From: CAMYJH01 sp041589735
Lineage (GTDB): Bacteria > Pseudomonadota > Gammaproteobacteria > HK1
Direction of reading: 5' to 3'
Length of the DNA stretch: 21,782 nt
NCBI GenBank assembly: GCA_041589735.1
Contig: JBFHVA010000036.1
Location: 1 to 21,782, forward strand
A program made the position numbers and the translations under genes. This document shows positions 13,732 to 21,782 of the stretch, in pieces. The notes beneath the pieces were generated by a model. It was given only the letters and a program-made list of their open reading frames with translations. It was not told the origin of the DNA and did no database searches. The stretch's first letter is position 1. Each line of letters begins with the position of its first letter.

Positions 13732-16302
13732 ATGGCTGAAGTGACGGTACGTGAACTGGCGGAGTCTGTCGGTATCCCGGTGGACCGACTGTTGGTCCAG
13801 CTGGGAGAGTCCGGGCTGCCGCACAGCGATGCCGACCAGCCCATCAACGACCAGGACAAGGCGCATCTCCTCGACCACCTGCGGCGGATTCATGGCAAGG
13901 AGCATTCCACCGGCGGATCGAAAAAAATCACGCTGAAGCGTAAATCCGTGAGCGAGCTCAAGGTGGCCTCCGCCCAAGGGAGGAAAAAGACCGTCACCGT
14001 GGAAGTGCGCCGCCGCCGAACCTACGGCCCGGCCGCCGGCAAAGGCGCTGCACCGACCGTTTCCAGGGATGACTCGGTCAGCAAGCAGCAGGAAATGGAA
14101 GAGGCCAAGCGGGCGCTGCAGGAAGAAGCCAAGCGCCGGCAGCAGGAAGTGGACGAAACGTTGCGCGCGGAAGCGGAGAAACGCGCCAAGGAAATGCCGG
14201 TACAGCCCAAGCGTCCACCCAAGCGCAAGGAGCCGCCACCCGCCGAGGCGGAAGCGCCCAAGGAAAAGGAAGCGAGAAAAGAAAAAGTACAAAAAGAAGA
14301 ACGACTCGCGCCCGAGCAGGTGGTGATGGACGCAGCCGCGCTGACGGCGCCCTCGCGGGGTGATTCTCGCCGCGGCGAGCGCGGAAGGCGGGACAAAGAG
14401 GAAGACAAAGAGGAACTGCGCGCGCGCAAGGAGCTTCACGTTGCCAGCGAGAAGCGCGGCCGGCGGCGCAAGCGGCCCAAAGCGCGGACCACGGTGGTCA
14501 AGGCGCCGCAGACCAAGCACGGTTTCGAGATGCCTACCGCGCCTGTGGTGCGGGAAGTGACCATTCCGGAAACCATCACCGTCGCCGATCTGGCACAGAA
14601 GATGTCGTTGAAATCGAGCGAACTCATCAAGGCGATGATGAACCTTGGCTCCATGGTGACCATCAACCAGGTGCTGGATCAGGAAACGGCGTCCGTCGTG
14701 GTGGAAGAGCTGGGACACAAGCCCAAGCTGCTGAAAGAAGATGCCATCGAAGCGGAGATCAAGCAGCACGGCGAAGAGGAGCAAGTGGACGAGTCGCCGC
14801 GGGCGCCGGTAGTCACCATCATGGGACACGTGGACCACGGCAAAACCTCGTTGCTTGACTACATCCGCCGCACCAAGGTGGCGTCGGGCGAAGCCGGCGG
14901 CATCACCCAGCATATCGGCGCCTATCACGTTGACACCGAGCGTGGCGCGATAACTTTTCTCGACACGCCCGGGCACGCGGCCTTCACCGCCATGCGCGCA
15001 CGAGGCGCCCAGGCCACAGACGTAGTGGTGCTGGTAGTGGCGGCCGATGATGGCGTCATGCCGCAGACGATTGAAGCCATCCAGCACGCCAAGGCGGCAG
15101 GGGTGCCCATTATCGTTGCCGTGAACAAGATCGATCGCCCCGACGCCGATCCCGAGCGCATGCGCCAGGAGCTGTCGAATCACGACGTGATCCCGGAGCA
15201 GTGGGGCGGCGAGTCCATATTCGTCGACGTGTCCGCCAAAACCGGCGATGGGGTGGACAAGCTGCTGGAGTCCATTCTTGTGCAGGCCGAGGTGCTCGAG
15301 CTCAAGGCCCGTGACAGCGGCCCCGCCCGTGGCGTCGTCATCGAGTCACGGGTGGACAAGGGCCGGGGACCGGTGGCCAGCGTGCTGGTACAGGCGGGAC
15401 GGCTGAGCAAGGGCGACATGCTCCTTGCGGGCCAGGAGTTCGGACGAGTCCGCAGCCTGTTCGATCACGCCGGCAGAGAGGTTGAACATGCCGGGCCTTC
15501 GATCCCGGTGGAGGTCCTGGGCTTGTCCGGTCCGGCCAACGTGGGCGACGAGGCTCTCGTGGTCGAAGATGAGCGCAAGGCCCGGGAAATCGCCTTGTTC
15601 CGCCAGGGCAAAATCCGTGAGGTGCGCCTGGCCAAGCAGCAGGCAGCGAAGCTCGATGACGTCTTCGAGCAGCTCGCCGAAGGCGAAGCCAACAGCCTCA
15701 ACGTTGTGCTCAAGGCCGACGTGCAGGGATCGGTTGAAGCTCTGCGTGACGCGCTGGTGAAGCTTTCCGGCGACGAGGTCAAAGTCAACGTGGTGGCCGC
15801 CGGTACCGGCGGCATCAGCGAGACCGACGTCAATCTGGCAATCGCGTCTTCGGCCATCATCATTGGATTCAACGTGCGCGCGGACAGCGCGGCCCGGAAG
15901 CTGGTTGAGAGCGAAGGCGTGGACATGCACTACTTCAGCGTGATCTACGACGTCATCGACACGGTCAAGCAGTCGGTCGCCGGATTGCTTTCGCCCGAGT
16001 ACAAGGAAGAAATTGTCGGTATTGCAGAAGTGCGCGATGTATTCCGCTCAAAGAAATTCGGGTCGGTTGCGGGCTGCATGGTCACCGAGGGTGCGGTCAA
16101 ACGGAACAATCCCATCAGGGTCCTGCGCGACAACGTGGTTATCTACGAAGGCGAGCTGGAATCGCTGCGGCGATTCAAAGACGACGTCAGCGAAGTCAAA
16201 TCCGGCACCGAGTGCGGTATCGGGGTCAGAAATTACAATGACGTAAAAGTCGGCGATCAAATCGAAGTTTTCGAAAGAACCGAAATCGCCCGCCAGGCTT
16301 GA
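13732..16302 (+). CDS. infB: translation initiation factor IF-2
   Basis: An 856-residue GTPase that delivers initiator tRNA to the 30S subunit and promotes subunit joining. Residues 1-50 form an IF2-N domain (VTVRELAESVGIPVDRLLVQ). A long Lys/Glu/Arg-rich linker (about 95-265) probably forms a helix or is disordered. A second IF2-N domain (ITVADLAQKMSLKSSELIKA) follows. The G domain has GHVDHGKT (365-372), DTPGH (from 411), NKID (465-468) and SAKTG. The C-terminal IF2-C domains end with EVRDVFRSKKFGSVAGCMV and the fMet-binding beta-barrel. ATG 13732 has AGAGG 8 bases upstream; the GTG at 13723 is only three codons earlier. It follows nusA by 19 bp. Confidence 0.97.
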   Translation: MAEVTVRELAESVGIPVDRLLVQLGESGLPHSDADQPINDQDKAHLLDHLRRIHGKEHSTGGSKKITLKRKSVSELKVASAQGRKKTVTVEVRRRRTYGPAAGKGAAPTVSRDDSVSKQQEMEEAKRALQEEAKRRQQEVDETLRAEAEKRAKEMPVQPKRPPKRKEPPPAEAEAPKEKEARKEKVQKEERLAPEQVVMDAAALTAPSRGDSRRGERGRRDKEEDKEELRARKELHVASEKRGRRRKRPKARTTVVKAPQTKHGFEMPTAPVVREVTIPETITVADLAQKMSLKSSELIKAMMNLGSMVTINQVLDQETASVVVEELGHKPKLLKEDAIEAEIKQHGEEEQVDESPRAPVVTIMGHVDHGKTSLLDYIRRTKVASGEAGGITQHIGAYHVDTERGAITFLDTPGHAAFTAMRARGAQATDVVVLVVAADDGVMPQTIEAIQHAKAAGVPIIVAVNKIDRPDADPERMRQELSNHDVIPEQWGGESIFVDVSAKTGDGVDKLLESILVQAEVLELKARDSGPARGVVIESRVDKGRGPVASVLVQAGRLSKGDMLLAGQEFGRVRSLFDHAGREVEHAGPSIPVEVLGLSGPANVGDEALVVEDERKAREIALFRQGKIREVRLAKQQAAKLDDVFEQLAEGEANSLNVVLKADVQGSVEALRDALVKLSGDEVKVNVVAAGTGGISETDVNLAIASSAIIIGFNVRADSAARKLVESEGVDMHYFSVIYDVIDTVKQSVAGLLSPEYKEEIVGIAEVRDVFRSKKFGSVAGCMVTEGAVKRNNPIRVLRDNVVIYEGELESLRRFKDDVSEVKSGTECGIGVRNYNDVKVGDQIEVFERTEIARQA

Positions 16303-16458
16303 AATTGACGCCTTCTCCAGCTCATTTCGTGTAAGCTCTGGCGCATATCGCCGAACTGCGGGCGCTCAACGGTCGCCCGGCAAGGCCGCATCACTAGACC
16401 GCCAGGCGCGGTGCCGATTTCGCCGCGCAAAGTAGAGTTCGACACCGGTTAAGCAGAT

Positions 16459-16821
16459 ATGGGCGAGAGGGAATTCGGTCGCGCGGAGCGCGTGGCGTTG
16501 CAGCTAAGGAAAGAGCTTGCCTGGGTGCTCGAGCGTGAGATGCAGGACCCCAGAGCCCACATGGTCACCATATCCCGGGTCGAGGTGTCCAGAGACTTGA
16601 GCCACGCGCGGGTGTTCGTTTCAGCGCCCGAAGACCATCCGATGAAAGAAGTGCTGGCGGTGTTGAATCACGCCGCCGGCTACCTGCAGATACGTCTCGG
16701 TGAGCGCGTTCGCATGCGCTATCTTCCGCGGCTCCGATTCCAGGAAGACAAGGCGCTTGGTAAAGCGAGCCGCATTGACGCCCTGCTCGCGGACGCCAAA
16801 TCCCGCCGGCGCTTAACGTAG
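16459..16821 (+). CDS. rbfA: 30S ribosome-binding factor RbfA
   Basis: A 120-residue KH-fold protein needed for late 16S rRNA processing and cold growth. Recognised by REFGRAERVALQLRKELAWV, REMQDPRAHMVTISRVEVSR, DLSHARVFVS, LNHAAGYLQIRLGERVRMRY and LPRLRFQED. Its length is close to E. coli RbfA. The gap from infB is 156 bp, longer than elsewhere in the operon, and may contain a secondary promoter; I could not define one. The Shine-Dalgarno is weak. Confidence 0.95.
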   Translation: MGEREFGRAERVALQLRKELAWVLEREMQDPRAHMVTISRVEVSRDLSHARVFVSAPEDHPMKEVLAVLNHAAGYLQIRLGERVRMRYLPRLRFQEDKALGKASRIDALLADAKSRRRLT

Positions 16822-16859
16822 CCCGCTTATGACCGCATCGAAGATCGGCATATAGGCGA

Positions 16860-17777
16860 GTGGGAAGAAAGCCGCGAAAAGGACGCAGCGTCGACGGTAT
16901 CGTGTTGCTGGACAAGCCGGTGTCGTTTGGTTCCAACCAGGTGCTGCAGCGGGTCAAGCGTTTGTTTCAGGCGCGCAAGGCGGGGCATACCGGGAGCCTG
17001 GATAAGCTCGCCAGCGGCCTGCTGCCAATCTGCCTCGGCGAAGCCACCAAGTTTTCCACTTTCTTGCTCAATTCCGACAAGCGCTATCAGGCGGTCTTCC
17101 AGCTGGGCGCGGTGACCACCACCGGTGACGCCGAAGGTGAAGTGACCGAGAGCAGATCATTCGAGCCTTTTACACGCGATCAGCTCGAGGCCGTTATCGC
17201 TCGCTTTCGCGGAGAGATCGAACAGATCCCGCCGATGCACTCGGCCATCAAGCACAAGGGTCAGCGACTTTATAAGCTTGCCCACCAGGGGCTCGAGGTC
17301 GAGCGGGAGCCGCGTCGGATCACGATCCACAGTCTTGAACTTCGCGACTTCGGTGAAGATTTCATGGCGGTCGAAGTTTTTTGCTCCAAGGGCACCTACG
17401 TCCGTACTCTGGCGGAAGACATCGGCCAGGCGCTCGGTTGTGGTGCCCACGTCAAGGCGCTCCGAAGAATCGGCGCGGGACCCTTCGACGCATCCCAGAT
17501 GATCAGTCTCGAGCGCCTGGAGCAGCTCGCCGAAGAAGGGCTCGATGCCCTGGACGAGGTATTGGTTCCCATGGAGGCAGCGCTCTCCGCATGGCCGGAG
17601 GTTCGGCTGCCGGAGAACGCCGCCTTTTATTTGAAGAAAGGCCAGCCGGTGCTGGTACCCAAGTCACCGACCCGAGGCTGGGTGCGGTTGTACGCTTCTG
17701 GCGACCGCTTTCTCGGCGCCGGCGAGGTGCTTGACGATGGCCGCATCGCGCCCCGTCGGCTGGTCGCGGGCAGCTGA
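16860..17777 (+). CDS. truB: tRNA pseudouridine-55 synthase TruB
   Basis: A 305-residue enzyme making pseudouridine 55 in the T-loop of tRNAs. The catalytic motif region is GHTGSLDKLASGLLPICLGE with the nucleophilic Asp at 48. KRYQAVFQLG, IPPMHSAIKHKGQRLYKLA and KGTYVRTLAEDIGQALGCGA follow, and a PUA-like domain ends the protein. Where most TruB proteins have Asp-Pro, this one has Asp-Lys (K49). The start is GTG 16860, preceded by AGGCG; an upstream ATG at 16829 opens only an 8-codon frame closed by TAG. It is 38 bp after rbfA. Confidence 0.95.
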   Translation: MGRKPRKGRSVDGIVLLDKPVSFGSNQVLQRVKRLFQARKAGHTGSLDKLASGLLPICLGEATKFSTFLLNSDKRYQAVFQLGAVTTTGDAEGEVTESRSFEPFTRDQLEAVIARFRGEIEQIPPMHSAIKHKGQRLYKLAHQGLEVEREPRRITIHSLELRDFGEDFMAVEVFCSKGTYVRTLAEDIGQALGCGAHVKALRRIGAGPFDASQMISLERLEQLAEEGLDALDEVLVPMEAALSAWPEVRLPENAAFYLKKGQPVLVPKSPTRGWVRLYASGDRFLGAGEVLDDGRIAPRRLVAGS

Positions 17778-17831
17778 TTTTTACACCAGAAAATCAAATG
17801 CTTATCACCGGCCCCGAGAGGCGATTCGGCC

Positions 17832-17860
17832 TTGTTCAACGGCAGGGCCGCGGGTAGAAT
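17832..17860 (+). promoter_or_regulatory. sigma-70 promoter of rpsO
   Basis: TTGTTC (17832-17837), 17-bp spacer, TAGAAT (17855-17860), a 5/6 match at -10. It lies in the truB-rpsO gap, as does the dedicated rpsO promoter in E. coli. The leader before the rpsO ATG would be about 25 bases. Confidence 0.6.
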
Positions 17861-17892
17861 ACGCGACCGATTTAGTAACGGATTAGAATTTG

Positions 17893-18162
17893 ATGTCGCT
17901 CAACGCTGTTGAAAAGGAAAAGATCGTCCAGGAATATCAGCGATCACCCGGCGATACGGGATCGCCGGAAGTTCAGGTGGCCTTGTTGTCCGCCCGTATC
18001 GGGCACCTCACCGACCACTTTCGAGCCCACATTCAGGACCACCACTCGCGCCAGGGCCTGCTGAAAATGGTCAGCCGGCGCAGAAGGCTTCTTGATTACC
18101 TCAGAGATAAAGACATCGAGCGTTACCGAGCACTAATCGGCCGTCTTGGCCTGCGTCGGTGA
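17893..18162 (+). CDS. rpsO: 30S ribosomal protein S15
   Basis: An 89-residue protein, exactly the E. coli length. It binds the 16S rRNA central domain early in 30S assembly. Recognised by DTGSPEVQVALLSARIGHLT, the DHHSRQGLL loop, KMVSRRRRLLDYL and the end RLGLRR. ATG 17893 gives the standard N-terminus MSLN; a TTG one codon earlier is unlikely. The Shine-Dalgarno is poor. In E. coli S15 represses its own mRNA through a leader pseudoknot; whether this leader folds likewise cannot be told by eye. Confidence 0.97.
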   Translation: MSLNAVEKEKIVQEYQRSPGDTGSPEVQVALLSARIGHLTDHFRAHIQDHHSRQGLLKMVSRRRRLLDYLRDKDIERYRALIGRLGLRR

Positions 18163-18264
18163 CATCATTTCCGTCGCTTCCATCGACCGGAGGCCCATCC
18201 TCGAGTCCTCGTTCGTTCCCGGTGTTTACCGTGGAGCGTAACGCCTGTCCGTTTGCAAAGAGAC

Positions 18265-18283
18265 GCGAAGCATAGGGCTTCGC
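18265..18283 (+). promoter_or_regulatory. hairpin in the pnp leader
   Basis: GCGAAGC (18265-18271) and GCTTCGC (18277-18283) form a perfect 7-bp stem with a 5-base loop. It can be extended by GAC/GTC across one bulged base. It lies 20 bases before the pnp ATG. In E. coli a pnp leader stem is cut by RNase III and mediates PNPase autoregulation; this hairpin is in the corresponding place. Confidence 0.5.
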
Positions 18284-18303
18284 CGTCCGTTAGGGAAAGA
18301 AAT

Positions 18304-20391
18304 ATGACCGCTCACTCCAAGTCCATTCCATTCGGAAGCCGCACCCTGGTACTCGAAACCGGAGAAATCGCCCGACAGGCGTCCGGCGCCGTACTGTCGA
18401 GTCTCGGGGATACCCAGGTGCTCGTCACCGTGGTCGCCGAGAAGTCCGGCGACCCCAATCGAGGCTTTTTTCCGCTGACGGTGGACTACCAGGAAAAAAC
18501 CTACGCCGCCGGAAGAATTCCCGGAGGCTTCTTCAAACGCGAAGGGCGCCCCAGCGAAAAGGAAACGCTGACCTGCCGACTCATAGATAGGCCGCTGCGT
18601 CCCTGTTTCCCCAAAGGATTTAAAAACGAGACCCACGTTATCGCCACCGTGCTTTCCGTGGACCCGGAAGTGGATCCGGATATTCCTGCCCTTATCGGCG
18701 CCTCCGCCGCGATCGCGATCTCCGGCATACCTTTCAACGGTCCCATCGGCGCCGCGCGGGTGGGTTACGTGGACGGCAACTTCGTCCTCAATCCGACAGC
18801 GACCCAGCTGGCGGAATCGAAACTCGACCTGGTGGTGGCCGGCACCAAGCAGGCCGTGCTGATGGTGGAGTCGGAGGCCAAGGAGCTGCCCGAGAAAGCC
18901 ATGCTCGACGCAGTGATGTTCGGCCATGAGCAGTTTCAAGCGGCCATCGGCTGCATCGAAGCGCTGGCGTCAGAAGCGGGCTCGCCGGCGTGGGACTGGG
19001 TGGCGCCGGAGCCGAACATGCCGCTGGCGGAACGGGTCAAGCAGCTGGCGGAACAGGGTCTTGGCGAAGCCTATCTAGTGGTGGACAAGCTCGAGCGGCG
19101 CGACCGGGTCCAGGAAATTCGCGAGTCGGTTATTGCCGAGCTGTGTGAGGGAGATGAGCCGCAATGGTCGCCGGCCGAAGTTCTGGACGCTTTTTCGAGC
19201 CTGGAAAAAACCATCGTCCGCGGACGCATTGTTCGTGGAGACAAACGCATTGACGGCCGGGACCGCAGCGATGTGCGGGAGATCCGTACCCGGGTTGGCG
19301 TGATGCCGAGAACCCACGGCTCGGCCCTGTTCACCCGCGGCGAAACCCAGGCGCTGGTGGTGACGACGCTGGGCACCGGACGCGACGCGCAAATCATCGA
19401 CGCGATCGAAGGCGAGCGCCGCGATCCCTTCATGCTTCACTATAACTTTCCCCCTTATTGTGTTGGTGAAACAGGAAGAATGCTGGGACCAAAGCGTCGC
19501 GAAATTGGCCACGGGCGGCTCGCCCGGCGGGGCATTCAGGCGGTGCTGCCGGACATGAACGAGTTCCCTTACGTGATTCGCGTGGTCTCGGAAATTACCG
19601 AGTCCAACGGCTCGAGCTCGATGGCGTCGGTGTGCGGCACCAGCATGTCGCTGATGGACGCGGGGGTGCCCATCCGCGCCCCGGTGGCGGGCATCGCCAT
19701 GGGTCTGATCAAAGAACCGGACAGCCACGTGGTGCTGTCGGACATCATGGGCGACGAGGACCACCTCGGCGACATGGACTTCAAGGTCGCAGGCACCGGC
19801 GAAGGGGTGACCGCGCTGCAGATGGACATCAAGATCGACGGCATCACGCGTGAGATCATGGACCAGGCGCTGGAACAGGCGAAGCAGGGACGGTTGCACA
19901 TACTCGAGAAGATGGCCGAGACAATAGGCGCGCCGCGGGCCGACATGTCCGAGTACGCCCCGCGGATCCTAACCCTGCAGATCAATCCGGAGAAAATTCG
20001 CGATGTCATCGGCAAGGGCGGAGCCACTATTCGCGCAATTACCGAAGAGACCGGAACCACCATCGACATCAGCGACGACGGTACGGTGAAGATCGCCTCG
20101 GTGGACAACGCCGCGGCGCAGGAGGCCAAGCGGCGAATCGAGCAAATTACTGCCGACGTAGAGGTCGGGATGATCTATGAAGGTCGTGTCGCCAAGCTGA
20201 TGGACTTCGGAGCTTTCGTCAACATCCTCCCCGGCAAGGACGGTCTGGTGCACATCTCCCAGATCTCGAATGAACGGGTGGAGAAAGTCAGCGACAAGCT
20301 GAGCGAAGGCGATCGAGTTCGGGTCAAGGTGCTGGAAGTGGATAAGCAGGGACGAATTCGTCTCAGTATGAAGGCCATCAGCGCGAACTAG
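18304..20391 (+). CDS. pnp: polyribonucleotide nucleotidyltransferase (PNPase)
   Basis: A 695-residue phosphorolytic 3'-5' exoribonuclease, part of the RNA degradosome in many gammaproteobacteria. Two RNase PH-like domains are visible: GEIARQASGAVLSSLGDTQV with FFPLTVDYQEKTYAAGRIPG, and DVREIRTRVGVMPRTHGSAL with FTRGETQALVVTTLGTGRD. Between them lies the alpha-helical domain. The KH domain (KIRDVIGKGGATIRAITEET) and the S1 domain (GMIYEGRVAKLMDFGAFVNI) complete it. ATG 18304, preceded by AGGGAAAG, matches the family N-terminus. It lies 141 bp after rpsO and ends the operon. Confidence 0.97.
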   Translation: MTAHSKSIPFGSRTLVLETGEIARQASGAVLSSLGDTQVLVTVVAEKSGDPNRGFFPLTVDYQEKTYAAGRIPGGFFKREGRPSEKETLTCRLIDRPLRPCFPKGFKNETHVIATVLSVDPEVDPDIPALIGASAAIAISGIPFNGPIGAARVGYVDGNFVLNPTATQLAESKLDLVVAGTKQAVLMVESEAKELPEKAMLDAVMFGHEQFQAAIGCIEALASEAGSPAWDWVAPEPNMPLAERVKQLAEQGLGEAYLVVDKLERRDRVQEIRESVIAELCEGDEPQWSPAEVLDAFSSLEKTIVRGRIVRGDKRIDGRDRSDVREIRTRVGVMPRTHGSALFTRGETQALVVTTLGTGRDAQIIDAIEGERRDPFMLHYNFPPYCVGETGRMLGPKRREIGHGRLARRGIQAVLPDMNEFPYVIRVVSEITESNGSSSMASVCGTSMSLMDAGVPIRAPVAGIAMGLIKEPDSHVVLSDIMGDEDHLGDMDFKVAGTGEGVTALQMDIKIDGITREIMDQALEQAKQGRLHILEKMAETIGAPRADMSEYAPRILTLQINPEKIRDVIGKGGATIRAITEETGTTIDISDDGTVKIASVDNAAAQEAKRRIEQITADVEVGMIYEGRVAKLMDFGAFVNILPGKDGLVHISQISNERVEKVSDKLSEGDRVRVKVLEVDKQGRIRLSMKAISAN

Positions 20392-20397
20392 CGGAAG

Positions 20398-20451
20398 GTA
20401 ACATGTAACCAGTGACGAGTAACAAGTAAGAGGTTGCTTGTCACTGATCAC
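20398..20451. repeat. heptamer tandem repeat with inverted copy after pnp
   Basis: Five exactly phased heptamers, GTAACAT, GTAACCA, GTGACGA, GTAACAA and GTAAGAG, fill 20398-20432 (pattern GTRACNA). Immediately after, the same pattern appears on the minus strand at 20451-20431 (GTGATCA, GTGACAA, GCAACCT). The two blocks can pair as a 12-bp stem (20411-20422 with 20434-20445) allowing two G-U pairs. Confidence 0.7.
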
Positions 20452-20454
20452 CGT

Positions 20455-20486
20455 CCGCTTTCTCAAGAGAAGCGGGATCCTTTTTT
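20455..20486 (+). terminator. probable pnp terminator
   Basis: CCGCTT (20455-20460) and AAGCGG (20470-20475) form a stem with a 9-base loop, then GATCC and a run of six Ts (20481-20486). The 5-base gap before the T-run makes it imperfect. Confidence 0.5.
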
Positions 20487-20625
20487 CCAAGCCGCATCTC
20501 GCTCCTTATCAGGCACACTTGTCTCGATTTCAGCTCGGCGTAAGGCGATCAGAGCAAGTGTTCTCCTGCTTGCTACTTGTCACATGTCACTTCTTCCAGA
20601 AAGTCCGGGATCCTTTCTTCCAGCC
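20473..20625. repeat. duplicated repeat unit: heptamers plus CGGGATCCTTT element
   Basis: CGGGATCCTTTTTTCCAAGCC (20473-20493) recurs at 20606-20625 with one substitution and one missing A. Each copy is preceded within about 22 bases by minus-strand heptamers (20431-20451 and 20563-20590). The second copy lies within the yheT 3' end. The 60-70 bp between the copies show no recognisable gene. Confidence 0.6.
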
Positions 20626-21607
20626 AGTAGCGGGGGTGCCAGGGAGATCCGCCCGCGATAAAGCCCACGTGTCCTCCACGGGGACTCAGCTCAAGCTTCA
20701 CCTGCGGCGACAGCGAGTCGGCGCTCGGGACCACCGAAGGGGTCATGAATGGATCGTCCGCGGCATGAATGATGAGAGTGGGACGGCGCACGTGATGCAG
20801 TAGCGGCGCGCAGCTCGAGCGTCGATAGTAGTCGTCGGCGTCCGCGAAGCCGTGTAGCGGCGCCGTCACTTTGTCGTCGAACTGGTGGAAAGTGCGCGTC
20901 GCCGCAAAGTTCCCAATACCGCTCGGCAGGGGCCGCGACGCGAGCTTGCGCCGCATTTTTCGTTTAAGCGCGGATACCAGGCGCCATTGGTAAAGACGCG
21001 AAGCGCCTCGTTCCAGCCTTGACGCGACATCGGCCAGGGAAAAGGGTACCGACACGGCGACGGCGGCATCTACCGGAGCGTCCGCGCCCGTCTCGGCCAG
21101 CCACTTGAGCATCACATTTCCTCCGAGGCTGAAACCGACCAGGGATAAGGATTCGTCCGTGTGGCCTGCGACAATCCGCGAAGCCACGTAGGCCAAGTCC
21201 GCGGTATCCCCCGAGTGATAATTTCGGGCCAGGCGATTCAGGCTTCCCGAGCAGCCACGAAAGTGAAGAACACCGGCGCGAAAACCGCGCCCCGCAAGCG
21301 AGCTCAGCAGGCCTCGGGCATAGTGGGAACTGCTGCTGCCTTCCAGCCCGTGGAGAATCAGCACCAGCCGCTCCCCTTGACCGGCCCAGTCGATATCAAC
21401 GAAATCTCCGTCCGGAAGCTCGATCCGCTCCCGTTCCCGGCTCGGCCTCGGGCGCCAGCGGAACAACACCGGCCACAGGGTTTGAAGATGCGGGTTTCTC
21501 AGCCACCAGGCGGGCATGAACTTGCTTTCGACCACGACGCCGTTCGGAGCCGTCGAGGCGAGCGGCGCGCCGGCTTTGGAGAGCACCGACTCGGCGGGGA
21601 GGCTCAT
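20573..21607 (-). CDS. yheT: YheT-type alpha/beta hydrolase
   Basis: A 344-residue hydrolase of the YheT/ABHD1-3 group. Family blocks: MPAWWLRNPHLQTLWPVLFR, the oxyanion strand LVLILHGLEGSSSSHYARGL, HFRGCSGSLNRLARNYHSGD, nucleophile elbow GFSLGGN (Ser160), the acid in IIHAADDPFM, and the His in GGHVGF. The physiological substrate is unknown; membrane-lipid-linked esters have been proposed for relatives. The ATG overlaps the upstream gene's TGA (ATGA), so the two are coupled. The last residues (VTCDK) and the TAG stop are encoded by intergenic heptamer repeats (20573-20590), suggesting repeat insertion changed the original C-terminus. It is convergent with pnp. Confidence 0.92.
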   Translation of the reverse strand: MSLPAESVLSKAGAPLASTAPNGVVVESKFMPAWWLRNPHLQTLWPVLFRWRPRPSRERERIELPDGDFVDIDWAGQGERLVLILHGLEGSSSSHYARGLLSSLAGRGFRAGVLHFRGCSGSLNRLARNYHSGDTADLAYVASRIVAGHTDESLSLVGFSLGGNVMLKWLAETGADAPVDAAVAVSVPFSLADVASRLERGASRLYQWRLVSALKRKMRRKLASRPLPSGIGNFAATRTFHQFDDKVTAPLHGFADADDYYRRSSCAPLLHHVRRPTLIIHAADDPFMTPSVVPSADSLSPQVKLELSPRGGHVGFIAGGSPWHPRYWLEERIPDFLEEVTCDK

Positions 21608-21782
21608 CCGATTACGTCGCCAATGGGATAGGGCAAGTCCATCAGCTCGATCCGGGTTCCGGCGGCGGAGCCAAGATGCAGCGTGCCGGTTGCCGCAGCG
21701 TCGATCCGCAACACGGCCAGCGCCGCGAATCCGTCCGCCTCCCCACGGGGCGCGCTGGTCAAGATTTGCCCCGCCTCGGATC
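21604..21782 (-). CDS. ygfZ: YgfZ/GcvT-type folate-binding protein, C-terminal fragment
   Basis: Only the last 58 or so residues are in the window; the gene continues to the right. The visible end reads GQILTSAPRGEADGFAALAV, then LRIDAAATGTLHLGSAAGTR, then IELMDLPYPIGDVIG. This resembles the C-terminal barrel of YgfZ, the folate-dependent protein that supports Fe-S cluster enzymes such as MiaB. The identification rests on this short tail. The stop overlaps the yheT start by four bases. If right, an Fe-S maintenance factor is encoded about 10 kb from two radical SAM genes, which may be chance. Confidence 0.65.
   Translation of the reverse strand, partial: SEAGQILTSAPRGEADGFAALAVLRIDAAATGTLHLGSAAGTRIELMDLPYPIGDVIG

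Noticed and set aside
13729..15183. 484-codon minus-strand open frame opposite infB
   Set aside because: It is low-complexity His/Leu/Phe-rich, as expected from the reverse of the Lys/Glu-rich IF-2 linker.
17778..17831. TGATTTT/AAAATCA hairpin after truB as a terminator
   Set aside because: The stem is AT-only and lacks a following T-run, so it is too weak to call.

Overview
The window reads as a stretch of chromosome from a GC-rich gammaproteobacterium. The strongest sign is the classical order initiator tRNA-Met, rimP, nusA, infB, rbfA, truB, rpsO, pnp on the right. FleQ and FliA of Pseudomonas type and a PBP1b gene followed by a TPR lipoprotein point the same way. I see no phage, transposase, plasmid or CRISPR signature.

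Left part (1-4049). A truncated phosphatidylserine decarboxylase gene (minus strand) diverges from a Rid-family gene. Two minus-strand tRNA genes, Arg(CCT) and Ala(CGC), follow with one good sigma-70 promoter. Next comes a three-gene plus-strand operon for arsenosugar-type biosynthesis: the radical SAM enzyme ArsS and two glycosyltransferases of the families that accompany it. No arsM methyltransferase is present here.

Middle (4050-6860). This is a compact flagellar control module without any flagellar structural gene. A small flgM-like anti-sigma gene (minus strand) has a sigma-28-like promoter. A divergent fleQ gene has a sigma-70-like promoter. A fliA (sigma-28) gene is preceded by a near-consensus sigma-54 promoter and an upstream dyad. 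Read together, the cis-elements imply a FleQ/sigma-54 to FliA to FlgM feedback circuit. I consider this the most interesting part of the window.

Cell-envelope and radical SAM part (6997-11223). mrcB (PBP1b) overlaps by one base a TPR lipoprotein gene that is probably its LpoP-type activator. An AmmeMemoRadiSam radical SAM gene (amrS) follows.

Right part (11224-21782). tRNA-fMet is followed by a leader with four consecutive hairpins, two of them terminator-like, and then the translation/transcription operon rimP-nusA-infB-rbfA-truB-rpsO-pnp. NusA has an acidic insertion in its N-terminal domain and a Ser/Glu tail. Between pnp and the convergent yheT-ygfZ pair lies a field of heptamer repeats. 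These repeats supply the stop codon and last residues of YheT, and part of the unit is duplicated.
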